Shown one piece after another: positions 13,978-22,082 of a stretch of DNA of 64,000 bases. The notes below the pieces were generated by a model, which worked only from the letters and a program-made list of their open reading frames with translations, had not been told where the DNA came from and searched no databases. A program made the position numbers and the translations under genes. Every line of letters begins with the position of its first letter. Position 1 is the stretch's first letter. The stretch comes from Actinoplanes solisilvae (GTDB lineage: Bacteria > Actinomycetota > Actinomycetes > Mycobacteriales > Micromonosporaceae), in NCBI RefSeq assembly GCF_003999975.1, contig NZ_RJAC01000007.1, forward strand, positions 248,001-312,000. Direction: 5' to 3'.

Positions 13978-16053
13978 ATGGGTTTCGTGCTCGGCTGCGA
14001 CTACAACTACGAACAGTGGTCGCCCGACGTCTGGCGCGAGGACATGGCGCTGATGCGCGAGGCCGGGGTCGGCCTGGTCGCGGTCAACGTGTTCGGCTGG
14101 TCCGAGATCGAGCCCCGGCCAGGCGAGTACGACTTCAGCGCCCTCGACGAGATCGTCGGCCTGCTGCACGACAGCGGCATCCGGCTCAACCTCGGCACCG
14201 GCACCGCGTCACCGCCGCCGTGGCTGACCCGCCGCCACCCGGACGCGCTGCCGGTGACCGCCGACGGCACCACCCGCTTCCCCGGCGGCCGCCAAGCCTG
14301 GTGCCCCAGCTCGCCGGTCTTCCGGGAGCACGCCCTGCGCCTGGTCGAGCAGGTCGCGGTCCGCTACGGGCAGCATCCCGCGCTCGAACTCTGGCACGTC
14401 TCCAACGAGCTGGGCTGCCACAACGCCCTCTGCTACTGCGAGGCCAGCGCGGCCGCCTTCCGGGTCTGGCTGACCCGGCGGTACGGCACGGTCGAAGCGC
14501 TCAACAAGGCCTGGGGCACCGCGTTCTGGAGTCAGCGCTACGCCGACTTCGACGAGGTCCAGCCCCCGCGCCTGGCCCTCTCGGTACGCAACCCGGCCCA
14601 GCTCGTCGACTTCCAGCGTTTCTCCTCCGACGCGCTGCTCGACCACTACCGCGCCGAGGCGGCCGTGCTCCGCCGCCACTCGACCACGAAGATCACGACG
14701 AACTTCATGGTCACCGCCCACATCCGCAACCAGGACTACTGGTCGTGGGCCGCCGACATGGACGTCATCGCCAACGACCACTACCTCGACCACCGCCTGC
14801 CCGACCCGGTCGCCGAGCTGTCCTTCGCCGCCGACCTGACCCGCGGGCTGGCCGGCGGCCGTCCCTGGATGCTGATGGAGACCTCCACCGGCGCCGTCAA
14901 CTGGCAGCCGTACAACCTGGCCAAGGAGCCCGGTCAGCTCGTTCGCAACTCGCTGACCCACGTGGCCCGCGGCGCCGACGCGATCTGCTTCTTCCAGTGG
15001 CGCGCCTCGGCCCAGGGCGCCGAGAAGTTCCACTCCGCGATCGTGCCCCACGCCGGGGTCGACTCCGCGGTCTGGCGCGAGGTGCTCGAGTTGTCCGAGA
15101 CCCTCGACAAGATCGGGGAGGTCGCGGGCTCGACGGTCGAGGCCGACACGGCGCTCGTCTTCAGCTGGGAGTCGTGGTGGGCCACCGAGACCGAGGCCCG
15201 CCCGTCGCAGGATCTGCGCTATCTCGACCAGGTCCACGCCGCCTACCGCGCCCTGCGCGAACTGGGCGTCACGACCGACATCATCGCGCCGGGCAGCGAC
15301 CTGAGCGGTTACCGCGCGGTTGTCGTCCCCTGTCTCCACATGGTGAGCGATCAGGAGGCGGCGGCGGTCACTGACTACGTCGAGTCCGGCGGCCGGGCCG
15401 TGATCACGTTCTACAGCGGCATCGTCGACCCCGACGACCGCGTGCGGCTCGGCGGCTATCCCGGTGCGTTCCGCGAGCTGCTGGGCGTGGTCAGCGAGGA
15501 GTTCGCGCCCCTGCTGCCCGGGCAGGAAGTGCCCCTCGCAACCGGCGGCCAAGCCACCCTGTGGACAGAGCGCCTGCGCCTCACAACGGCCAAGCCCGAA
15601 CTCGCCTACGCGAACGGCACCCCCGCCGTGACAAGAAACGCCTTCGGAGCCGGCGAGGCCTGGTACGTATCCACCAATCTCGCCGCTCCGGACCTGCGCG
15701 CTTTGTTCGAACGCGCATTGACCGCCCAGGAAGCCGCCAGACCCGAGCACCAAGACCTGTGGAAACGCGCAACCGACGCGCAGACCAACGGCGAGCGCGC
15801 ACCAGATGTGCAGAACGACGGCGATCGCGCAGCGCGTGGTCATTCGGACCTGTGGAAACGCGCGAGTGAGCTGCGCGACGGGCAGCTTGCCACCGAGGTT
15901 GTGCGACGGGGGGCCTACCTGTTCGTCGTCAACCACGGGGACGTGGATATCGAATACGCCGTGGCCGGCCATGAGCTGGTGACCGGGCAAGCGGCGATCG
16001 GGTCGGTTCTCGTGCCCGCGGGCGCGGTCCGAGTCGTACGGGAGGAATCGTGA
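13978..16053 (+). CDS. GH42 beta-galactosidase
   Basis: 691 residues from the ATG at 13978, preceded by GGGGGAGG. The start FVLGCDYNYEQWSPDVWRED and the two catalytic glutamates (Glu144 in WHVSNELGCH, acid/base; Glu301 in WMLMETSTGAVNW, nucleophile) identify a GH42 enzyme releasing galactose from beta-galactosides. No signal peptide, so it works in the cytosol on imported sugar. The C-terminal region has an in-frame duplication: HxDLWKRA occurs twice, 31 residues apart, in a stretch not expected in the family. First gene of the operon; its stop overlaps the next start. Confidence 0.92.
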   Translation: MGFVLGCDYNYEQWSPDVWREDMALMREAGVGLVAVNVFGWSEIEPRPGEYDFSALDEIVGLLHDSGIRLNLGTGTASPPPWLTRRHPDALPVTADGTTRFPGGRQAWCPSSPVFREHALRLVEQVAVRYGQHPALELWHVSNELGCHNALCYCEASAAAFRVWLTRRYGTVEALNKAWGTAFWSQRYADFDEVQPPRLALSVRNPAQLVDFQRFSSDALLDHYRAEAAVLRRHSTTKITTNFMVTAHIRNQDYWSWAADMDVIANDHYLDHRLPDPVAELSFAADLTRGLAGGRPWMLMETSTGAVNWQPYNLAKEPGQLVRNSLTHVARGADAICFFQWRASAQGAEKFHSAIVPHAGVDSAVWREVLELSETLDKIGEVAGSTVEADTALVFSWESWWATETEARPSQDLRYLDQVHAAYRALRELGVTTDIIAPGSDLSGYRAVVVPCLHMVSDQEAAAVTDYVESGGRAVITFYSGIVDPDDRVRLGGYPGAFRELLGVVSEEFAPLLPGQEVPLATGGQATLWTERLRLTTAKPELAYANGTPAVTRNAFGAGEAWYVSTNLAAPDLRALFERALTAQEAARPEHQDLWKRATDAQTNGERAPDVQNDGDRAARGHSDLWKRASELRDGQLATEVVRRGAYLFVVNHGDVDIEYAVAGHELVTGQAAIGSVLVPAGAVRVVREES

Positions 16054-16976
16054 CTCAAATTCTGAGCACAGACATAGAAGCGAAGCCGGACGAGACGGCG
16101 GCGAAGCCGGGCCGGGCCGTGAAGTACGGGTGGGCGGTGCCGTTCTTCGTCGTGCCGTTCGGGCTGCTTTTTGTGCTGTTCTACCTGCTGCCGATCGGGT
16201 ACGCGATCGTGCAGTCGCTCTACACCGTCGAGCGCACCGGCACGTTCGGGCCGGCCCGTGAAGTGTTCGGCGGGCTCGTGCAATACCAGCGGGTCTTCGA
16301 GAACGGGCCGTTCTGGGAGTCGATCGGCCGGGTGCTGCTCTTCGGGGTCGTGCAGGTGCCGGTCATGCTCGGCGTCGCGCTGATCCTGGCCCTGCTGCTC
16401 GACAGCGGCCTGGTCAAGGGGCGCCGCTTCTTCCGGCTGGCGTTCTTCGTGCCGTACGCGGTGCCGGGTGTCATCGCGGCGATCATGTGGGGCTTCCTCT
16501 ACTCGCCCAACCTGTCGCCGCTCAAGTCGGTGACCAGCGTCGTCGATCTGCTGTCGGCCGACTTCGTGCTGTGGGCGATGGCCAACGTCGTGACCTGGGT
16601 CTACGTCGGCTACAACATGCTGATCATCTATTCGTCGCTGCTGGCGATCCCGACCGAGGTCTACGAGGCGGCCAAGCTCGACGGCGCCGGCGCGATCCGG
16701 GTCGCCTGGTCGATCAAGATCCCGCTGGTCATGCCGGCGATCGTGCTGACCACCGTGTTCTCGATCATCGGAACGCTCCAGCTCCTCGCCGAACCGCAGG
16801 TGTTCCGCAGCTTCAGCTCGGCTGTGACCAGCACCTACACGCCGAACCTGACCGTCTATTCGACGTCGTCGATCCCGAACTTCCCGCTCGCCGCGGCGTT
16901 CTCGGTCGTCCTGGCCCTCGCGACGTTCGTCCTCTCGTTCGCCTTCCTCAAGGCCACACAGCGGGGTGACCGATGA
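16050..16976 (+). CDS. Sugar ABC transporter permease (MalF type)
   Basis: 308 residues with six transmembrane helices. The EAA loop, EVYEAAKLDGAGAIRVAWSI followed by KIPLVMPAI, is where the ATPase docks. It belongs to the carbohydrate-uptake CUT1 family and partners the next permease and the binding protein to import galactosides. Start GTG overlaps the GH42 stop by four bases. No ATPase gene is in the operon; a shared MsiK-type ATPase elsewhere is the usual actinobacterial solution (inference). Confidence 0.93.
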   Translation: MTQILSTDIEAKPDETAAKPGRAVKYGWAVPFFVVPFGLLFVLFYLLPIGYAIVQSLYTVERTGTFGPAREVFGGLVQYQRVFENGPFWESIGRVLLFGVVQVPVMLGVALILALLLDSGLVKGRRFFRLAFFVPYAVPGVIAAIMWGFLYSPNLSPLKSVTSVVDLLSADFVLWAMANVVTWVYVGYNMLIIYSSLLAIPTEVYEAAKLDGAGAIRVAWSIKIPLVMPAIVLTTVFSIIGTLQLLAEPQVFRSFSSAVTSTYTPNLTVYSTSSIPNFPLAAAFSVVLALATFVLSFAFLKATQRGDR

Positions 16977-17860
16977 CCACCGCAGTCAAAGCAGCAAAGC
17001 CCACCGCGGTCAAAGCAGCAAAAGCCACCGCGATCAAGCAGCGCACCCTGCCCATGCTCGTCATGGCCGTGTTCACGGTCTATTTCCTGACCCCGATCTG
17101 GTGGTTGTTCGTCGGGGCGAGCAAGAGCTCCGAGCAGTTCACCAGCACGAACCCGCTGTGGTTCGCCGACTTCGACCTGTTCACCAACATCAGCGACCTG
17201 GTGGCGTACAGGGAAGGGGTCTTTCTGCGCTGGCTGCTGAACAGCGTGCTCTACACCGGCGGCGCGGCCCTGCTCGGCACGCTCCTGGCCGCCATGTGCG
17301 GATACGCGCTGGCCAAATACCGGTTCCGCGGCCGCGAGCTGATCTTCAACGTCGTGCTGAGCGGCGTGCTTGTGCCGGCCACCGCGCTCGCCCTGCCGCT
17401 GTTCCTCATCTTCAGCAAGGTCGACGCGACCAACACGTTCTGGTCGGTGTTCCTGCCCAGCCTGGTCAACCCGTTCGGCGTCTACCTGGCCCGGATCTAC
17501 GCCACCGCGAGTGTGCCCGACGAACTGCTCGAAGCGGCCCGCATCGACGGGTCGGGCGAGGTGCGTACGTTCTTCAAGGTCTCGACCCGGCTGATGTTCC
17601 CGGCCCTGGTCACGATCTTCCTGTTCCACTTCGTCGCCGTCTGGAACAACTTCCTGCTCCCGCTGATCATGCTCAGCGACGAGCGGCTGTTCCCGGTGAC
17701 GCTCGGCCTCTACACCTGGAACACCCAGGTGAACCAGATCCCCGAGCTGCGCGGCCTGGTGATCGTCGGCGCCCTGCTCTCGATCACACCGCTGGTGGTC
17801 GCGTTCCTGCTGCTCCAGCGGTTCTGGCGCAACGGCCTCGGTGCCGGCGCCGTCAAGTAA
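16973..17860 (+). CDS. Sugar ABC transporter permease (MalG type)
   Basis: 295 residues with six transmembrane helices and the EAA motif LLEAARIDGSGEVRTFFKVS. It forms the channel with the preceding permease. Its first 22 residues contain a direct repeat (TAVKAAK twice, then TAIKQRT), encoded by a 27-base repeat in the DNA. The start overlaps the previous stop by four bases. Confidence 0.93.
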   Translation: MTTAVKAAKPTAVKAAKATAIKQRTLPMLVMAVFTVYFLTPIWWLFVGASKSSEQFTSTNPLWFADFDLFTNISDLVAYREGVFLRWLLNSVLYTGGAALLGTLLAAMCGYALAKYRFRGRELIFNVVLSGVLVPATALALPLFLIFSKVDATNTFWSVFLPSLVNPFGVYLARIYATASVPDELLEAARIDGSGEVRTFFKVSTRLMFPALVTIFLFHFVAVWNNFLLPLIMLSDERLFPVTLGLYTWNTQVNQIPELRGLVIVGALLSITPLVVAFLLLQRFWRNGLGAGAVK

Positions 17861-17884
17861 TCCCACCCCTGAAAAGGAATCGCC

Positions 17885-19204
17885 ATGCGTAAACGCCTTA
17901 GCGTTTTACTGGTTTCGGTGCTGGCCCTGTCGGCCTGCGGCTCCGGCGGAGACACGGCCGACACCGACACCGCGGCCGCGTCGTGCGCCCCCTCGTCCGG
18001 CCCGGTCACGCTCACCTACACGACCTGGATCCCCGGGATCGAGAAGGTGGTCAAGGCCTGGAACGACAAGAACCCGAACATCCAGGTCAAGGTGCAGACC
18101 GGTCCCAACGGCAACGGCGGCACCTACGCCAACTTCTTCAATCAGCTGAAGGCGGGCAACACCCCGGACCTGGGCCACATCGAGTACGACGCCCTGCCGA
18201 GCTTCCGCGTACAGGATGGGCTCTTCGACGTTGCGCAGTGTGACATCGTCGCGAAGGCCAAGGACCAGTTCATCCCGTGGACGTGGAACCAGGTCAGCTT
18301 CGGCGACGCCAAGTCGGCCTGGGGCGTCCCGCAGGACTCCGGCCCGATGGCCCTGTTCTACCGGGCCGATCTCTTCGAGAAGAACGGCATCGCGATCCCC
18401 AAGACCTGGGACGAGTACGCCGCCGCGGCCGAGAAGGTGAAGGCGGCCGGCGGTTACATCACCAACTTCTCGCAGAGTGACATCAACCAGTTCGCGGGCT
18501 TCGCGTGGCAGGCCGGCGGGCGCTGGTTCGCCAACGACGGCCAGCAATGGACCGTGAACCTGACCGACGACAAGACCAAGAAGGTCGCCGACTACTGGCA
18601 GAACCTGATCAGCAAGAAGCTGGTCTCGACGGTCCCGCCGTGGACCACCGAGTGGGACAACGCCTACAACTCCAGCTCGGCCTGGACCTGGGTCTCCGCG
18701 GTGTGGGGCGCCAACTCGATCATGAGCGGCGCGCCGAAGACAGAAGGCAAGTGGCGGGTCGCCCCGATGCCGCAGTGGGACGCGGGTTCGACGGTCGCCG
18801 GAAACTGGGGCGGCTCGGCCACCGCTGTGTTCAAGAACTCAAAGCACCCGTACGAGGCCGCGCAGTTCGCGCTGTGGCTGAACACCTCGGAAGAGGCGTT
18901 GGCCCTGCTCAACCAGGAGGCGCAGCTCTACCCGGCGACCACCGCGGGCACCAAGCTTCCGTTCCTGGCCAACCCGGTCAAGTTCTATGGTGACCAGAAG
19001 ATCTACGAGATCTTCGCGCAGGCTGCCACGCAGGTCACGCCGGACTTCACCTGGGGTCCGACGATGACTTCCACGTACGCCAACGCCTCGGACGGATTCA
19101 AGGCGGCGGTGTCCGGCAACGGCACTCTGAGCGACGCCCTCGCGGCGGCCCAGAAGCAGACGGTCGAGACCCTCAAGTCACAGGCCATCCCGGTCAAGGA
19201 GTAA
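17885..19204 (+). CDS. Sugar-binding lipoprotein of ABC transporter
   Basis: 439 residues. A lipoprotein signal ends LLVSVLALSACGSGG, with the acylated cysteine at about residue 19. The body is an extracellular solute-binding protein of family 1: TLTYTTWIPGIEKVVKAWN and GVPQDSGPMALFYRADLFE with the hinge-region pattern. It should capture an alpha- or beta-galactoside outside the cell for the two upstream permeases. An AAGGAAT ribosome site precedes the ATG. Confidence 0.93.
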   Translation: MRKRLSVLLVSVLALSACGSGGDTADTDTAAASCAPSSGPVTLTYTTWIPGIEKVVKAWNDKNPNIQVKVQTGPNGNGGTYANFFNQLKAGNTPDLGHIEYDALPSFRVQDGLFDVAQCDIVAKAKDQFIPWTWNQVSFGDAKSAWGVPQDSGPMALFYRADLFEKNGIAIPKTWDEYAAAAEKVKAAGGYITNFSQSDINQFAGFAWQAGGRWFANDGQQWTVNLTDDKTKKVADYWQNLISKKLVSTVPPWTTEWDNAYNSSSAWTWVSAVWGANSIMSGAPKTEGKWRVAPMPQWDAGSTVAGNWGGSATAVFKNSKHPYEAAQFALWLNTSEEALALLNQEAQLYPATTAGTKLPFLANPVKFYGDQKIYEIFAQAATQVTPDFTWGPTMTSTYANASDGFKAAVSGNGTLSDALAAAQKQTVETLKSQAIPVKE

Positions 19205-19210
19205 CAAGCG

Positions 19211-21289
19211 TTGTTGATCCACCTGCAGGCCGCGGGCACCAGTTTCGTCCTGGACGCCCGCGGCCCGCAGCCGCCTTCGGTCGTGCACTGGGGGGCCGCG
19301 CTCGGCGACCTCACCGACGACGACCTGGCTGCGCTCGCCGAGGCGGCCGTGCCCGCCGTCCCACCCAGCTCGCTCGACACGCCGCCGCGGCTGTCCCTGC
19401 TGCCCGCCCTCGGTGACGGCTGGAGCGGGCGGCCCGCTTTCGCCGGTACGGGCCGGCCGCGCTGGCGCTTGCGGGACGTGTCGCGGCCGTCTCCCGGATC
19501 AGTGCTGGTCACGCTGGTGGCTGCCGGGTTGGAGATCGCCACCGAGGTCGAGCTGAGCGCACAGGGAGTGCTGCGCCTTCGGCACCGGCTGTCGTTCGAC
19601 GGCGACGGGGAGTTCTCCCTCGGCTCGCTCGCGGCTGTGCTGCCAGTGCCCGCACGCGCGACCGAGGTGGTGGATTTCGGCGGTCTGTGGGCGTACGAGC
19701 GCCGGCCGCAGCGCACTTCGCTGGCTTTCGGCGCCTGGACCCGTGAGACCCGTCATGGACGACCGGGGCATGACGACCCGTACCTGATGATGCTCGGAAC
19801 TCCCGGGTTCGATTTCCGGGCGGGCGAGGTGTGGGCCGTGCACCTGGCGTGGAGCGGGGACAAGCAGTTGTGGGCGGAGCGCTCGACGCTCGGGCCGACG
19901 GTGCTCGGGTCCGGGGAGTTGCTCGCGCCGGGCGAGGTGCGGCTCACGGCCGGGGAGTCGTACACCACGCCTTGGACTGTCGCGGTGTGGTCGGCGACCG
20001 GGATCGACGGGATCTCGGAGCGGCTGCACGAGTGGATCCGGTCGCGGCGGGCGCCGCTCAAGCCGCGGCCCGTCGTGCTGAACACGTGGGAAGCGGTGTA
20101 CTTCGACCAGAGCCTCGCGCGTCTCGAACCGCTCGTCTCGGCGGCGGCTTCGGTCGGGGTGGAGCGGTTCGTTCTCGACGACGGCTGGTTCCTCGGGCGC
20201 ACGGACGATCGGCGGGCGCTGGGGGACTGGACGGTCGATCCACAGCGATGGCCGTCCGGGCTCGGGCCGCTGATTGAAGCGGTCCACTCGCGCGGGATGG
20301 ACTTCGGGTTGTGGGTGGAGCCCGAGATGGTGTCGCCCGACTCTGTGCTGGCGCGGGAGCATCCCGACTGGATCCTCGGCGGGCCGGACGCGGCGACCTG
20401 GCGGCATCAGCTCGTGCTCAACCTGGCCCTGCCATCCGCGTACGCCTATGTGCTCGACAGTTTGAGCGCGCTGCTCACGACGTACGACATCGCGTTCCTG
20501 AAGTGGGACCACAACCGGGACCTGCTGCAGGAAGGGTCGGCGCACGCGCAGACGACGGCGCTGTATCGGCTGCTGGGGGAGCTGCGGCGGCGGTTCCCGG
20601 CGCTCGAGATCGAGAGCTGCGCGTCGGGCGGAGCGCGCATCGACCTGGGGATCGTCGACCTGGTCGACCGGTTCTGGACGTCGGACACGAACGACGCGCT
20701 CGAACGGCAGCAGATCCAGCGGTGGACGAGCGTTCTGATGCCGCCGGAACTGCTCGGCTCGCACGTCGGCGCCCCGACCACGCACATCACCGGGCGCACC
20801 GAGGCGCTCTCGTTCCGCCTGGCCACGTCGTTGTTCGGCCACGCCGGCATCGAATGGGACCTGACGACAGCCCCTGAGGCCGACCGTGCACAGATCGCCG
20901 CCTGGGTGCGCGAATACCAGCAGAGACGCGCACTCCTGCACGGCGGAACGCTCATTCGCTCAAACGGAGACGACCCCTCAGTTCTCGTCCACGGGGTGGT
21001 GTCGCCCGATCGGCGTTCGGCGCTCTACGCCCTCGTGACGCTGCGCGCGCCCGCCTCGGCTTTGCCCGAGCCCGTGCGTTTCCAAGGCCTTGATCCCGTA
21101 CGCCGTTACACCGTGCGCCCGCTCCTGCTGGGCTCGCAGCCCCGGACGTTGCAGGACGCGCCGCCCCCGTGGCTGGTCGCCGACGGGGTGACGCTGCCGG
21201 GCCGGGTGCTCGCCGAGGTCGGCCTGCCACCGTCGCTGCTGACCCCCGAACAGGCCCAGCTGTTCACGGTGGACGCCGAACCCGCCTGA
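19211..21289 (+). CDS. GH36 alpha-galactosidase
   Basis: 692 residues from a TTG at 19211, with GGAG nine bases upstream. The GH36 nucleophile Asp433 (FLKWDHNRDL) and acid/base Asp492 (WTSDTNDALERQ) are both present, along with the substrate-binding RFVLDDGWFLGR. It hydrolyses terminal alpha-galactose, for example from raffinose, melibiose or galactomannan fragments. No signal peptide, so it acts after import. Last gene of the operon: with GH42 it lets the cell process both anomers. Confidence 0.92.
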   Translation: MLIHLQAAGTSFVLDARGPQPPSVVHWGAALGDLTDDDLAALAEAAVPAVPPSSLDTPPRLSLLPALGDGWSGRPAFAGTGRPRWRLRDVSRPSPGSVLVTLVAAGLEIATEVELSAQGVLRLRHRLSFDGDGEFSLGSLAAVLPVPARATEVVDFGGLWAYERRPQRTSLAFGAWTRETRHGRPGHDDPYLMMLGTPGFDFRAGEVWAVHLAWSGDKQLWAERSTLGPTVLGSGELLAPGEVRLTAGESYTTPWTVAVWSATGIDGISERLHEWIRSRRAPLKPRPVVLNTWEAVYFDQSLARLEPLVSAAASVGVERFVLDDGWFLGRTDDRRALGDWTVDPQRWPSGLGPLIEAVHSRGMDFGLWVEPEMVSPDSVLAREHPDWILGGPDAATWRHQLVLNLALPSAYAYVLDSLSALLTTYDIAFLKWDHNRDLLQEGSAHAQTTALYRLLGELRRRFPALEIESCASGGARIDLGIVDLVDRFWTSDTNDALERQQIQRWTSVLMPPELLGSHVGAPTTHITGRTEALSFRLATSLFGHAGIEWDLTTAPEADRAQIAAWVREYQQRRALLHGGTLIRSNGDDPSVLVHGVVSPDRRSALYALVTLRAPASALPEPVRFQGLDPVRRYTVRPLLLGSQPRTLQDAPPPWLVADGVTLPGRVLAEVGLPPSLLTPEQAQLFTVDAEPA

Positions 21290-21476
21290 TTCGGTCGCCA
21301 CCCCCTCGGTCGCCGCCGACACCCGTCGCACGCTCTCGTCAGTCACGGCAGCAGGCTGTCCCCGACCAGCGACAAAACCTGGCCTGTGCTTCGCCGTCCG
21401 GGTGAGGGACAGTTGAACGAACGCGCACCGGTCGTCCACAGGCGGGTCGCGTTCCGGAAGGGCGTCCGGGGGTCCG

Positions 21477-22082
21477 ATGAGCACACAAGACACGGTCGTC
21501 GCCATCGGCGGCGGCGATGATCTGATCGAGCGGGCGGGACGCTGGCTCCTGGCCAAGGTGTGGCTGGGCTGCCTGTTGTCCGGCGGATACGCGGCGGGAA
21601 ATCACTTCGGCTGGCCACAGGGCGTGCGTGCGCTGACGGCGTTGCTCGCCGCGGTGGCCCTGGCCGCCGTTGCTGTCTGGCTCCCGTTGTGGACAAGACA
21701 GCGGCCGAGCGGCGTCGCCGTTGTGGATATCGGGGTGCGCGCGCTGGCGTGGGCAGGATTGACCATCTCCGTGGCCGGCCTGCTCGCCGGCTCCCCGGCG
21801 GTCGGAGCGGTCGCCGGCGCGCTGCTGCTCAGCACCGCGTGGCGCACCTTCGGAGACAAGCTCGTCCACCCCGCCCGATGCCCCGGCTGCGGCCACCGCC
21901 CGGCCGCTGGGTCCGAGACCCGCTGGCCGGCGACGGCGGCCGCCGAGTCCCGCCGGGTGGACGGCGGGATCTCGGCGGGTCCGTCGGTCAGGCGACCGTC
22001 GCGGGGAAGCGTTCCCAGACGCGGTGGCGGCTCAGCAAGCCCTGCACCTCGGTCAACGCCGCCTCGCCCGAGTCGGCGCTGA
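21477..22082 (+). CDS. Small membrane protein with zinc-ribbon-like CPGCGH
   Basis: About 201 residues as read. Four hydrophobic stretches lie between residues 25 and 120, followed by HPARCPGCGHRP. After that the sequence becomes Arg/Pro/Ser-rich and runs antisense across the end of katE for 95 bases, so the last 70 residues are probably not conserved. Start ATG at 21477 follows a GGGGGT ribosome site. No family was recognised. Confidence 0.5.
   Translation: MSTQDTVVAIGGGDDLIERAGRWLLAKVWLGCLLSGGYAAGNHFGWPQGVRALTALLAAVALAAVAVWLPLWTRQRPSGVAVVDIGVRALAWAGLTISVAGLLAGSPAVGAVAGALLLSTAWRTFGDKLVHPARCPGCGHRPAAGSETRWPATAAAESRRVDGGISAGPSVRRPSRGSVPRRGGGSASPAPRSTPPRPSRR

Noticed and set aside
14209..15990. 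593-codon minus-strand frame under the GH42 gene
   Set aside because: No domain pattern; it mirrors the codon use of the beta-galactosidase.
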